Numbered from the stretch's first letter, positions 26,286 through 35,326 are shown. The stretch is DNA of 64,000 nt from a candidate division KSB1 bacterium (GCA_034506175.1 JAPDQB010000033.1:1-64000), one strand, 5' to 3'. Numbers and translations: made by a program. The notes: a model not told the origin generated them from the letters alone.

Positions 26286-26513
26286 ATGATGAAATTTCTT
26301 GCGGCAATCTTATTGTGGCTCACATCTTTTTTTCTGCAAACCGGAGCGGTTTCATCCCCCACCAAAAACCTGAGTTTTCTTTTTGCCGCTTATGCGGCGG
26401 TATGGTTGTTGATCGTCGCCTACTTGTTCAGCTTGTCCCGCCGGCAAAAAAAACTGGCGCAGGAAATCGAGGCGCTGAAACAAGTGCAACGTGAAGCCCA
26501 AAAATATAAATAG
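26286..26513 (+). CDS. ccmD: Small membrane protein CcmD
   Basis: A 75-residue protein with a signal-like N-terminus, one membrane helix ('LFAAYAAVWLLIVAYLFSLSRRQKKL') and a charged C-terminal coiled tail, matching CcmD-type proteins that stabilise CcmE binding to CcmC. Two ATGs (26286, 26289) could be used. It is the last gene of this ccm cluster; no ccmE or ccmF follows in the window. Confidence 0.72.
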   Translation: MMKFLAAILLWLTSFFLQTGAVSSPTKNLSFLFAAYAAVWLLIVAYLFSLSRRQKKLAQEIEALKQVQREAQKYK

Positions 26514-26543
26514 CCAGCGCCTTTTGATAAAAGCGTTGGCTAT
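26510..26543. terminator. Hairpin between convergent genes
   Basis: 'atagccagcgc' (26510-26520) pairs with 'gcgttggctat' (26533-26543) around an A/T-rich loop and overlaps the ccmD stop codon. There is no clear T tract on either strand, so termination activity is uncertain. It lies between the convergent ccmD and barrel-protein genes. Confidence 0.45.
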
Positions 26544-26580
26544 CTGAAACGGCAAAATGCCTTCGTATTGCGCAAAAATT

Positions 26581-27309
26581 TTAGAAAACCAACCCTGCCG
26601 TGACGCCGACAAAAGACGTGCTCTCATCTTTTGTAGAAATGATATTAAAAAGCCCCTGCAACACGATATTAAAAGAGGCGCCTGCCGGAATCTCAATTCC
26701 ACCGCCGAGGCCGAAACCAACCACGTTGTCATCATTTTCTCCAATCGTCTCCTCCCATTGGCTGTCATTAAAAGTCGCCCATTGAAGAAAATTGGTCGCG
26801 GGATTATAGGCATAAGGAAGATCGGTGACGTTGTAATCATTGTTGATGAGATTGTAATTCACTTGGCCGAGCAGGAAAATTTGGGTGCTGGCATCCGGCG
26901 CCGTCAAGTAAGGCCTAAGACCGCCGCCGAAACGAATCAGATTGGCGCTGATGTCGGAGCGGGGATTAATGCGAATAGTGCCGCCGGTTGGCGTCGTAAA
27001 AACTTGGCTGGCCCAAAAACTGGCCGGCTGGCCGGTTAGGGTTGCGCTGACGGCGTTGGTAAACTTTTCGTTATCGACCGAAAACCTTTCGTAGCCGACA
27101 TTGAACGTGATTCCCAATCTCGGCGAGGGGAAAACAACGTACTGCGCATTCCCGCTCAAACCAACCTGGGTATACTCCTTAAAATCATCCGGACTCAACG
27201 GGAAAGCCGAGCCGGCATAAAACTCGATTTGGCTCTTGCGTTGGGCCCACACATTCCCAAAGACACAGAACAAGGCTGCGATCAACGCCAATCTCTTGAT
27301 ACTGCTCAT
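26581..27309 (-). CDS. Predicted outer-membrane beta-barrel protein
   Basis: A 242-residue exported protein of no recognised specific family. A signal peptide ('LALIAALFCVFGNVWAQ') is followed by alternating polar and hydrophobic strands typical of small porin-like barrels ('IEFYAGSAFPLSP', 'VVGFGLGGGIEIPAGASFNIVLQGLF') and a terminal aromatic strand ending in Phe ('VGVTAGLVF'), the usual insertion signal for the Bam machinery. It is a single gene convergent with ccmD. Confidence 0.6.
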   Translation of the reverse strand: MSSIKRLALIAALFCVFGNVWAQRKSQIEFYAGSAFPLSPDDFKEYTQVGLSGNAQYVVFPSPRLGITFNVGYERFSVDNEKFTNAVSATLTGQPASFWASQVFTTPTGGTIRINPRSDISANLIRFGGGLRPYLTAPDASTQIFLLGQVNYNLINNDYNVTDLPYAYNPATNFLQWATFNDSQWEETIGENDDNVVGFGLGGGIEIPAGASFNIVLQGLFNIISTKDESTSFVGVTAGLVF

Positions 27310-27412
27310 ATTTCCTCCGAAAGGGTTAAAAGTGAGTGAATGAAGTTAAATCAAAAATAAGCCATCCTCAGCTACCCGATCCTTCCATCTGATTGTTCGC
27401 GCAAAAAAATTG

Positions 27413-28558
27413 TCATTTCGTGATCACCTTGTCACGAATCGCCGGCGCGCCGCTTTTAGGTTTGGTAATAACGGCCAGGGCGTATGCCTCGAAGACCTCG
27501 TTGACTTGCGCTTCGCATAAGTGATCAACCGACTTGCCGATGATTTCATTCGTCACCGGATGCACGATGGGCGCGCCTTCACGATATATGTGGCATTTCA
27601 TCCCCTTTTTAAGCCCGTGCCGCATTCCGAGATCGATGGTCAATTGTTGGCCTTGAACGCCGATGACGTAACCGTTGAGCAGCGGCAAATCCGCTTTGAT
27701 TTTCGCGGCAACTTCGGCAATCATTTGCGAAAGATTTTGCAACGATCGGCTGTTGCTGAAAGCGTCTTTAGCCGTAATGATCGCGGCGGTTTCCGTGTCA
27801 ATGAGACGTGCATCGATGCTCACGGCGTTACCGCCGCTGATTACACTTCCGCACACCACGCCGTCGGCGCCGATGCCTTTGCCGATTTGCGCCGCGGTGG
27901 AGACGTCGATAACGCCCGAAAGACCGAGCTTTTGCTCCGCCAAAATTGTTTCGAGCTGCGCGCGTTCAATGACTTTAAACCGATTGATATTGACAAAGCC
28001 GGTCACGAGTTTATCCAGCAAATCGATCTCGCCAAGCTGGGTTCCAATGCCTTTGCTTTCGAACGGCAGCACAGCAATCGTAAAGCGTTCTCCCACCAGC
28101 GTGGCGGGCGCGGGTTCAGCCCGGCGTTCGGAAGGTGGCGGGGTGACTGGGGAAACCGGAGTTGGCAATGTTAAAAAATCAGGGGGTTGGCCGCCGCGAT
28201 TAATCCGCTCCAAATACTCTTTAGCGCGGTCTGAGAAAACATGCATCAGAGACGTTTCCAGTGCCTGTTTGGCACGGGTGAAGTCACCGAGATTGAAATA
28301 ACAAATTCCCATTTCACGATGTGGGAAGTACTCGATAAACATGGCGCCGACGGATCGAATCTTTTTGGTGTCCTGATTTTTGACCTGAAGCGCTTTTTGA
28401 AAATTCTCGATGGCGCGGTTCCAATCGTTCTGCTGCATGGCCTCCAAGCCGATTTTATAAGAGACATGCCACTGCGCCCATCCGGCCCTCATGTGCGGAT
28501 CAAGGCACAGCGCCAATCCGACTCCCAAAAACAGCCAACCATACCTTCTCGCCAACAT
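27413..28558 (-). CDS. TPR protein with CsgG-like domain
   Basis: A 381-residue exported protein. The ATG at 28558 is preceded by GAGGGAG at good spacing and opens a signal sequence ('YGWLFLGVGLALC'). Residues about 25-120 have TPR-like helices ('AMQQNDWNRAIENFQKALQVK', 'YFNLGDFTRAKQALETSL'). Residues about 165-290 resemble CsgG-type domains ('IAVLPFESKGIGTQLGEID', 'FKVIERAQLETILAEQKLGLSG', 'AAQIGKGIGADGVVCGSV'), and the C-terminus has an SH3/OB-like region. CsgG proteins form outer-membrane secretion pores, but the wider family is varied, so the function is open. Confidence 0.7.
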   Translation of the reverse strand: MLARRYGWLFLGVGLALCLDPHMRAGWAQWHVSYKIGLEAMQQNDWNRAIENFQKALQVKNQDTKKIRSVGAMFIEYFPHREMGICYFNLGDFTRAKQALETSLMHVFSDRAKEYLERINRGGQPPDFLTLPTPVSPVTPPPSERRAEPAPATLVGERFTIAVLPFESKGIGTQLGEIDLLDKLVTGFVNINRFKVIERAQLETILAEQKLGLSGVIDVSTAAQIGKGIGADGVVCGSVISGGNAVSIDARLIDTETAAIITAKDAFSNSRSLQNLSQMIAEVAAKIKADLPLLNGYVIGVQGQQLTIDLGMRHGLKKGMKCHIYREGAPIVHPVTNEIIGKSVDHLCEAQVNEVFEAYALAVITKPKSGAPAIRDKVITK

Positions 28559-28648
28559 TATAAAAATCTCCCTCAAACAGTACAATATAATCGGTTGAAT
28601 GTGTTATATATTAAAAAAAGTTCGCTGAACAATCAAGCCCAAAATTAA

Positions 28649-28689
28649 AAATCCCACGGAAAACTTTTAGATCTTTTCCTGTGGGATTT
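28649..28689 (-). terminator. Rho-independent terminator after the SpoIIE phosphatase gene
   Basis: The arms 28649-28663 (aaatcccacggaaaa) and 28674-28689 (ttttcctgtgggattt) pair with a single bulge. Read on the minus strand the stem is followed by TTTTTAATTTT. It lies 30 bases past the stop of the minus-strand gene at 28719-30506. Confidence 0.8.
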
Positions 28690-28718
28690 CCAATTCTGAT
28701 AGGCGCCGGTAACCGGAT

Positions 28719-30506
28719 TTACACAATCCACTCATAACGATTTCCCAACCGTTCAACCGCGGCGATCAGTTTTTCGGCAAACTGATCGAAGGGTTGGAGG
28801 TTTTTGTTGAGCCGCAGCGCGGTGGTGAGAGAGTCAATCGCGGCGGAATAATCTTCGCTTAAAAGCGCAATGTAACCCAACGACAACAGCGCATGCACGC
28901 AGTGCGGGTCGAGCTGCAAGGCCGCCACAAACTCGTGCTGCGCTTTCGCCGGGTTTTTCAACAAGAGATAAAGATTGCCAAAAAAGCAATGCATCGGCGC
29001 GGAGTTGCGGATGACCGTGCGCAAGCGCAAGAAGGCTTCCAAAGCCTGTTCATAGTCACCATTGTCATAAAAACGCAGCGCTTGCGCCATTTCCGGCGAG
29101 CTGCCGCGAAATTCGTAGCGTTTTTCGAGAAGCTGGCGAAGCGGAAACGCCGCAAGCAAATTTTCATGAAATTGTTTTTTCGACGACGCCGCGCTTTCCG
29201 CCACCCCGTTTTTGTTAAGCTCTGCCGCGACCGAGGCGGTTTTGCTGCCGCTCCTGCCATGGCGACCGCGCCACGGTTGCAGCCAGGGCCGCAATTGCGC
29301 CAGATGCGTTTCAATTTGTTCCCGGCTCAAATAGGCATACTCACTGCTCGCGAGACGGGCGAGAATTTCCGTCACTTCGATGTCGGAATTTTCACGCAAA
29401 ATTGTCAACAAGGCTTGTTCTTCATTGGCGGTCAAGAAGCGGCTCTCCAACTCACAACCGCAGGCTTCCGGATGGGGCTTATCCAAATCGCGCAAAATAT
29501 TTTTGAGCACCACCACGGTGATGTCGTCCGCCGCTGCTCGACCGTCGGAAAATTTCTCGAGCGTTTGTTTTAATTCAACCAAAAAATCCGTCGGGTTCAG
29601 CTCGCCGAAGGTGCGCACAAATTCGAGCAGGCGCTGCCGGCCCCACACCTCGCCCGAGGCATTGCGCGCGGCCAGCAAACCATCGCTGTACAAAACCAGC
29701 AAGTCATTTTGCCGCAGCGCCACGCGTTCGCTTTTCAACACGCTGGGGCCGTTTATCGCTGCGCCGGCTTCCGAGGCGGAATCCCAGAAGCCGTTGGCTG
29801 GGAGATTGGTGTTCACCGACGCGCCAAACGGGGAACCGGAGGCATTCAACAAATAAACTTTACCGGAGGTTGGGCGGTAAATCAACATCGGCAAATGGCC
29901 GGCGCTGGCGAAATGCAGCAAGCGCTTATTCTGATCGAAAATCGAATACACGGCAGTGATGGCGCAGCCATTGGCGCATACTTCCGCCAAGCGCTGGTCA
30001 AGGTGCCGCAATGTCGCCGCCGTTGAAAGGCCGGCGCTGTTCGAACGCAATGCCGTTTTGATAATCGGCACGTTATCGTGATCGATATCGCCCGCCACAT
30101 CGGCCAGCAAGACGCCGACGCGATTTTCGCCCAGAATGAAAAAATCCACCTGGTCGCCGGCGGCGTCCGGCGCCGGCAAATAAAGATAATCGATCAGCAA
30201 GCCGTTGCGCTCCTGACGCTTGCGAGGAATATAAGGAAAAATCGCCGTGCCTTCGTCCGAACTGTCCGCGATTGGGCGCGGCATTCTCAACTCGTGCTGC
30301 CTGGCTGGCGCATGGCCATTTCCGTTTTCCGAAGGCAAAAAAGGCGCACCGGCGCCATTCTCACGAAACATAGTGGCACGCTCATCATGTCGCCTCCTCT
30401 CGTGGAACGAATCAATGGTGGGATTGCCGCCCGGATTCGCCCGCAGAAGCAGCGACGGAAATTTCTCTGATTTTTTTTTCTCGCCCTGTATACGCATAAC
30501 CGCCAA
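28719..30506 (-). CDS. SpoIIE/PP2C-type serine phosphatase with TPR tail
   Basis: Up to 595 residues. About 110-340 is a PP2C-like SpoIIE phosphatase: 'VGVLLADVAGDI' , 'LHFASAGHLPMLIY', 'DLLVLYSDGLLAARNASGEVWG' and 'AADDITVVVL' carry the metal-binding aspartates. About 360-420 is a linker with a possible winged-helix, and 470-590 has TPR repeats ('FYDNGDYEQALEAFLRL', 'LLSEDYSAAIDSLTTALRLNK'). The true start may be the ATG at 30371, since the first 45 residues look unconserved. Such phosphatases act in partner-switching or stress signalling; no anti-sigma partner is adjacent. Confidence 0.8.
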   Translation of the reverse strand: MAVMRIQGEKKKSEKFPSLLLRANPGGNPTIDSFHERRRHDERATMFRENGAGAPFLPSENGNGHAPARQHELRMPRPIADSSDEGTAIFPYIPRKRQERNGLLIDYLYLPAPDAAGDQVDFFILGENRVGVLLADVAGDIDHDNVPIIKTALRSNSAGLSTAATLRHLDQRLAEVCANGCAITAVYSIFDQNKRLLHFASAGHLPMLIYRPTSGKVYLLNASGSPFGASVNTNLPANGFWDSASEAGAAINGPSVLKSERVALRQNDLLVLYSDGLLAARNASGEVWGRQRLLEFVRTFGELNPTDFLVELKQTLEKFSDGRAAADDITVVVLKNILRDLDKPHPEACGCELESRFLTANEEQALLTILRENSDIEVTEILARLASSEYAYLSREQIETHLAQLRPWLQPWRGRHGRSGSKTASVAAELNKNGVAESAASSKKQFHENLLAAFPLRQLLEKRYEFRGSSPEMAQALRFYDNGDYEQALEAFLRLRTVIRNSAPMHCFFGNLYLLLKNPAKAQHEFVAALQLDPHCVHALLSLGYIALLSEDYSAAIDSLTTALRLNKNLQPFDQFAEKLIAAVERLGNRYEWIV

Positions 30507-30972
30507 CTTCCCTGTTGCCTCGACACGGCAAAAAATTCAAATTCGCTCAGCAAAAAAGAAAAATCCAGTTTCGCGCCCCTGGGCGCCGCCATGGAGTTGA
30601 GCGTTTTGGATTAACAGAGTCGAGGCGTTGCCTACGACAGAAAGATGTGCTTATGAGAAGTGAAATGGAGTCTTGACTGGCCTCTTCCGGAGCGGCTTTC
30701 CTCAAGTCCAATCGCTTGCCATCATCCTGTGCAATACCACTTGGGTAGGACGCCTTCTTCCGTCGGACATTTGACCATTACAGCATGGTTAAATTATGCC
30801 CTTTCCTGTTGCAGCGCGAGAAGATACGGTCAAATCATGAAAAACAATATAACACCAACTTTTCGTTTTGTCAAGCAAAATTTCGCGCGAAGGGCAATGT
30901 CTTCAGATATGTGTTGAGTAGCGCAGACATCCTGCGCTACGTTCTCATTCGTAACGGCGGTATTACCATTCT
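30507..30972. other. Intergenic interval, no gene recognised
   Basis: About 465 bases between the phosphatase gene start and the end of the FTCD gene. The only structure recognised is the repeat at 30918-30940. Short open frames lack homology-like composition or ribosome sites. Confidence 0.5.
30918..30940. repeat. Dispersed GTAGCGCAG palindrome, minimal copy
   Basis: Exact arms gtagcgcag (30918-30926) and ctgcgctac (30932-30940) with a 5-base loop. The arms are identical to those at 15900-15945, 15 kb away, but the central segment is missing. It lies 30 bases past the end of the FTCD gene and could also act as a transcript hairpin. Confidence 0.7.
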
Positions 30973-32802
30973 TTACAGCCCGTCCAGAGCCTTCTCGACC
31001 TCCCGCTCGACCGCCGCGCCGGCCTCTTGCGCTTCCTGCAGCAAGGCAGAAAGCTGCGCCGTGATGTCATCGGCAAATTGGTTGTCTTTGATCTGCGGCA
31101 AATTGATCCGCACATTATAAACCGCGCCTTTGACGCCGGCATGGGCCATCAGCGCGCCGACGCCGGCGTCGCTGATCATTTGCCTATTGCCGCACCGCGC
31201 CGCCGCGAGGCAAAGATCGAGCGCTTCGCGGCACAATTTCGCCGTTCGCAGTGGCACTTGCGTGGCCTGTTTGTAGCCGGCTTGCATCGCTTCACGGCGG
31301 CTCGCTTGCTGCTCCGGCGTGTCTTTGGGCAAACGCATGGCTTCGAGCACGGCGCTGAACGCTTGCGTGTCTTCATCGACCGCCGCGAGCAGCTGATCTT
31401 TGAGCGTCTGCGCTTTTTCGGCCAATGAATTCAGTTCTTCATAGTTGCTATCAAATTCGGGTTTGCCAATCGAAAGATTCGCCACCATCGCGGCCAGCGC
31501 GGCGCCGAGCGAGCCGGCGAGCGCGGCAATTGAGCCGCCGCCGGGCGCCGGTGTGTCGCGCGACACTTCGTCAACGAAATCCGTCACTTTTTTATTCACC
31601 AGGGGGCCATCAAACACCGGCAGGCCAATCACTTTTTTGTCAATGTCAAATTCCGCCACGTCGCGCAATCCCAGCGACTGCACCGCGGTTTCGATGACGT
31701 CGCCATGGGGAAGGCCGGTGGATTTCTGCATCCGGCGCAAATAAAATTTGCCGGATTCGAGCATGGCGTCGTAGGGCACGACGCCGACGATCTCCGAGCC
31801 GGTGACGACGATGCCGCGCTGCCGCGCCTGCTCGCGCGCTTCTTCGAGCACGAGATGCGCCGGGGAAATTTTGTAGTTGGTCAAGTTGATGGAGATTTGC
31901 GCGCGGCGGTATTTTTCCACCACCCAGCCGACGGCTTTGACATGAGTGAATTTACCGTCGTCATAAACTTCTTTGCCCACAAATTCGCCCTCGCGATAGC
32001 CGAGTTCTTTGTAGCGCGCCGCCAGATCTTTGCCGTGCGCCTCGTGATAATGCACGGCCAGCTCGTCAAAACTGCGCGCGACAAAATCGCACGGACCGCA
32101 GGGAAATTTGCCGGCTTCAAATTTGACGAGTTCTCCTTTATAATAAAAGGGCGAAATATTGCCGCTACGCTTGTGCCGGCCACGTTCGCGCAGGGCATAG
32201 GCAATGTCGTCGGCATAGCGTTTATCGGTGGTGTTGAGGTTGATGTTATAGGCGATGAGAAAATCGCGTGCGCCGACAACCGTGGCGCCGCTTTTGGGGT
32301 TGAACGTCCGAGGCCCGAAATCCGGCGCCCAATTCGGATCCGCCAGCTTTTGCGGCAAGCCTTCATACTCGCCGGCGCGAATCGTGGCGAGATTTTTCCG
32401 CTCCGGACGCGTGGCAGCATATTCGTAAAGATAAACCGGAATGTGCAATTCCTCGCCAATGCGCCGGCCCACTTCTTTGGCTATCGCCACACACTCATCC
32501 ATTGTCACTCCCGAAACGGGAACAAACGGACATACATCCAACGCCCCGAGGCGGGCGTGGCTGCCGCGATGTTTGGACATGTCGATCAGCTCGCTGGCGC
32601 GCTTGGCGGCGCGAAAAGCAGCTTCTTTCACGGCTTCGGGGCTGCCGATGAACGTCACCACGACGCGGTTGGTATCGGCGCCGGGATCGACGTCCAAAAG
32701 TTTTATATCTTTTACCGCCTCGATTTGATCGGTGATTTGCCTGATGATGCCGGCATCACGGCCTTCAGAAAAGTTGGGAACACATTCGACGATTTTTTTC
32801 AT
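30973..32802 (-). CDS. Bifunctional glutamate formimidoyltransferase / formimidoyl-THF cyclodeaminase
   Basis: FTCD moves the formimino group of N-formimino-glutamate (from histidine breakdown) to tetrahydrofolate, then releases ammonia. The 609-residue protein begins with the transferase signature 'VECVPNFSEGRD' and 'DPGADTNRVVVTFIG', continues with 'HRGSHARLGALDVCPFVPV', and ends with a cyclodeaminase domain (about 410-609: 'DTPAPGGGSIAALAGSLGAALAAMVANL'). A segment around 220-300 with 'FPCGPCDFVARSFDELAVHY' is extra relative to the shorter animal enzyme. No hutH or hutU lies nearby. Confidence 0.9.
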   Translation of the reverse strand: MKKIVECVPNFSEGRDAGIIRQITDQIEAVKDIKLLDVDPGADTNRVVVTFIGSPEAVKEAAFRAAKRASELIDMSKHRGSHARLGALDVCPFVPVSGVTMDECVAIAKEVGRRIGEELHIPVYLYEYAATRPERKNLATIRAGEYEGLPQKLADPNWAPDFGPRTFNPKSGATVVGARDFLIAYNINLNTTDKRYADDIAYALRERGRHKRSGNISPFYYKGELVKFEAGKFPCGPCDFVARSFDELAVHYHEAHGKDLAARYKELGYREGEFVGKEVYDDGKFTHVKAVGWVVEKYRRAQISINLTNYKISPAHLVLEEAREQARQRGIVVTGSEIVGVVPYDAMLESGKFYLRRMQKSTGLPHGDVIETAVQSLGLRDVAEFDIDKKVIGLPVFDGPLVNKKVTDFVDEVSRDTPAPGGGSIAALAGSLGAALAAMVANLSIGKPEFDSNYEELNSLAEKAQTLKDQLLAAVDEDTQAFSAVLEAMRLPKDTPEQQASRREAMQAGYKQATQVPLRTAKLCREALDLCLAAARCGNRQMISDAGVGALMAHAGVKGAVYNVRINLPQIKDNQFADDITAQLSALLQEAQEAGAAVEREVEKALDGL

Positions 32803-32965
32803 TCTCGCTTCCTCTTTCTATGGGAATTGTGTGTGAAAAATAAAATGGTAAAACAAAAGGAAAAATTCAAGAGGGCTGAGATTTTTGTCTTGACTATTTG
32901 AGTCAGCAAGCTTATTTTTGGACATAACCGAGGCGCTGGTTTCAAGTTTTTTGTGGAGTCTAATC

Positions 32966-33316
32966 ATGCAAACTTTTCGCTGCTTCATACGGGAAAACCG
33001 CAAAGAAAGAAGCTTCGACGCCGTCTGTAGCGATCCAAACCTGGTTGATCGACGTGAATCGGCTGATGAGGCCATCGCGGCGATGATTGAAAATATTGAA
33101 AGCCATCTCGAAACGGCCGGCGAGCATAACGAAGCCGACAAAATGATTCCACATCCGGCGCCGCTTGCCGATCAATTCTATTATCGCTGGCTCTTGATGA
33201 AGTCATTTTTTGCACCCTCTCGCAGCGCATTATCGCCCCGTCTTTTTTCAGTGCCCGCGAAAAAGGGGAGAATACTTTATGTCAGGCCGCCGTTATCCCC
33301 CGCTCACGCCTTATGA
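32966..33316 (+). CDS. Small hypothetical protein, weakly HicB-like
   Basis: A 116-residue frame from an ATG at 32966 behind a GTGGAG ribosome site. The first 60 residues ('FRCFIRENRKERSFDAVCSD', 'ESADEAIAAMIENIESHLE') recall HicB/DUF1902-type proteins, which pair a partial RNase-H-like fold with toxin binding, but no hicA is adjacent. The C-terminal 35 residues look like read-through of non-coding sequence, so the gene may be frameshifted near its end. Confidence 0.4.
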   Translation: MQTFRCFIRENRKERSFDAVCSDPNLVDRRESADEAIAAMIENIESHLETAGEHNEADKMIPHPAPLADQFYYRWLLMKSFFAPSRSALSPRLFSVPAKKGRILYVRPPLSPAHAL

Positions 33317-33393
33317 TTTCCCAATCCGGACTTGCCCGAGAAGAATTTTACTCCGCCAACAAAAGAACGGCAAAGAAAACCCTTTGATCGCGA

Positions 33394-34740
33394 ATGGCCA
33401 TTATTCTATTCAAAAACGCTCTGCTCGTAACCATGAACCCGCGCCGCGAGGTTTTTCGCGGCGATTTGCTGGTGCGCGATGATCGCATTGCAAGAATCAC
33501 CAAAACGCCGGAAGCGAATCATCATGAAAAATTTGACCGCATCATCGACGCCAGCCGGTGGGTGATTTTGCCGGGGTTCGTTCAAACGCATCTTCATCTT
33601 TGCCAAACGCTGTTTCGCAATCAAGCCGAGGATTTGCCGCTGCTGGATTGGCTGCAAGAGAAAATTTGGCCGTTTGAGGCGGCACATGATGAAGCGTCAA
33701 TGCGGGCAGCGGCGCGCTTGGGCATCGCTGAGCTGCTGGCCGGGGGAACGACGGCGATTTTGGACATGGGCAGCGTGCATCACTATGACGTCGTTTTCGA
33801 CGAACTGCAAAAATTCGGCATGCGCGCCGTCGGCGGCAAATGCTTGATGGACCGCGGCGAGCATGTGCCGCCGGGTTTGCTCGAAACCACCCGCAACGCC
33901 CTGGGCGAAAGCGAGCGGCTGGTCAAAACCTGGCAGGGCGCGGCCAATGGCCGCCTGCGCTATGCCCTGGCGCCGCGTTTTGCGCTCTCGTGCAGCGAAG
34001 CTTTGCTGCGAGAAGTGAGTGAAATGGCGCGGGCGCTGGGCTGCATGATTCACACGCACGCGGCGGAAACCGTGGCTGAAGAGGAAATTTTATTAAAAGA
34101 GAAAAAGCTTCGCAGCGTCGGGTTTCTGCGGGAAATGGGAATCGCCGGACCGCATTGTTGTTTTGCGCACGGCGTGCAGGTAAGTGAAAATGAGATTTCG
34201 CTTTTAGCCCAGGACCGCACCGCGATCGCGCATTGTCCCGGCTCCAACGCCAAGCTGGCAAGCGGTGTTGCACCAATTATGAAAATGCAACAGGCCGGCG
34301 TGCGTGTTGGCCTCGGCGCTGACGGCGCGCCGTGCAATAATCGTCTCGATATTTTTGCTGAAATGCGTTTGGCCGGCTTGCTGCAAAAACTGCGTTATGG
34401 CGCGAAGGCGCTGCCGGCGCCAACGATTGTCGAAATGGCCACCATCGGCGGCGCGGCCTGTTTGAATTGGGATGACGACATCGGCAGTTTGGAAGCGGGC
34501 AAAAAGGCGGATTTGGTCGCGATCGATTTGGATGCGCCTCACGCCCATCCCTGCAACGATCACAACATTTACGCGCAACTGGTTTATGCGGCCAAAAGCA
34601 GCGACGTGCGCTTGACGATGATCGACGGAAAAATCTGCTATGAAAACGGCGAAATCACCGGCGTGGACACGGCTGAGATTCTCTTTCACGTCAAAACGGA
34701 ATGGGACAAACTTTTGCAACGGGTTGAGCATCGTGTATGA
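33394..34740 (+). CDS. Amidohydrolase of the SAH/5'-deoxyadenosine deaminase type
   Basis: A 448-residue metal-dependent deaminase of the amidohydrolase superfamily. Metal ligands are visible in 'GFVQTHLHLCQ' (HxH), 'IHTHAAET' , 'CCFAHGVQV' and 'GLGADGAPCNNRLDIFAEMRL' (catalytic Asp). The motif set and 'EDLPLLDWLQEKIWPFEA' fit S-adenosylhomocysteine / methylthioadenosine / 5'-deoxyadenosine deaminases; a guanine- or triazine-type hydrolase is the main alternative. Its stop overlaps the start of the next gene (ATGA), which also handles purine nucleotides. Confidence 0.8.
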   Translation: MAIILFKNALLVTMNPRREVFRGDLLVRDDRIARITKTPEANHHEKFDRIIDASRWVILPGFVQTHLHLCQTLFRNQAEDLPLLDWLQEKIWPFEAAHDEASMRAAARLGIAELLAGGTTAILDMGSVHHYDVVFDELQKFGMRAVGGKCLMDRGEHVPPGLLETTRNALGESERLVKTWQGAANGRLRYALAPRFALSCSEALLREVSEMARALGCMIHTHAAETVAEEEILLKEKKLRSVGFLREMGIAGPHCCFAHGVQVSENEISLLAQDRTAIAHCPGSNAKLASGVAPIMKMQQAGVRVGLGADGAPCNNRLDIFAEMRLAGLLQKLRYGAKALPAPTIVEMATIGGAACLNWDDDIGSLEAGKKADLVAIDLDAPHAHPCNDHNIYAQLVYAAKSSDVRLTMIDGKICYENGEITGVDTAEILFHVKTEWDKLLQRVEHRV

Positions 34741-35326
34741 ACGAACAAATTATTCGTGTCGCCATCGGTTCGCTGCGGCCGTCGAAAGTTGAAGCGGCGC
34801 GCGTGGTCATGACCAAAGTGATGGGATTTTTGGGCTACCGTCCGGAGTCGATCAGCTACATCGCGCGGGAGGTGGAAAGCGGGGTTTCGTCCATGCCGTT
34901 ATCCGTTCACGAAATCCGCCGCGGCGCGTGCAATCGCGCGATGGAGGCGCGCCGGCTGGTGGAAGCGGAATCCGGGCCGGTGGATTTCGCGGTCGGCCTG
35001 GAAGGCGGTTTTTCATTTTGAGCGCGGAAGACCGGGAGCATATTCATTTGCAAACCTGGGCGTTCGTGCACCATAACGGCGCGGGTTATTATGGCAGCTC
35101 AATGAGCATGCCGGTGCCCATGGCCGTCGCGCGCGAAGTGTTGGAGAACAAAAAAGAACTGGGCGAGGTCATCGACCTGTTCGCCAACCGTCAAAAAGTG
35201 CGCGATCAAGACGGCGCGTTTGGCGTCTTCAGCCTCGGCTTGCTCACGCGGCAGCAGGCGCTGGAGTTGGCGCTGCTTGGCGCGCTGGCGCCCTTTTATC
35301 ACAAAAATCTTTATCAAACCGCATGA
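34737..35326 (+). pseudogene. Inosine/xanthosine triphosphatase (YjjX family), frameshifted
   Basis: The family clears non-canonical ITP/XTP. The first frame (34737-35021) gives 'VAIGSLRPSKVEAARVV', 'ESGVSSMPLSVHEIRRGACNRA' and 'DFAVGLEGGF', then stops. The remainder ('QTWAFVHHNGAGYYGSSMSMPVP', 'KKELGEVIDLF', 'DQDGAFGVFSLGLLTRQQALELAL') continues in the -1 frame to a TGA at 35324-35326. Loss of one T in the T run at about 35009-35013 would explain the shift. With it repaired the protein would be about 196 residues. A sequencing or assembly error is possible. It overlaps both neighbours by ATGA, so the operon layout is intact. Confidence 0.75.

Noticed and set aside
30287..30592. Minus-strand frame whose internal ATG follows a perfect AGGAGG
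   Set aside because: The short product overlapping the phosphatase N-terminus has no conserved pattern; the AGGAGG may instead serve the phosphatase ATG at 30371 or be chance.
35005..35021. Programmed -1 frameshift in the inosine/xanthosine triphosphatase gene
   Set aside because: The site gcggtttttcattttga does not form a canonical X-XXY-YYZ slippery heptamer in frame, and no family member is known to use frameshifting, so an indel is simpler.
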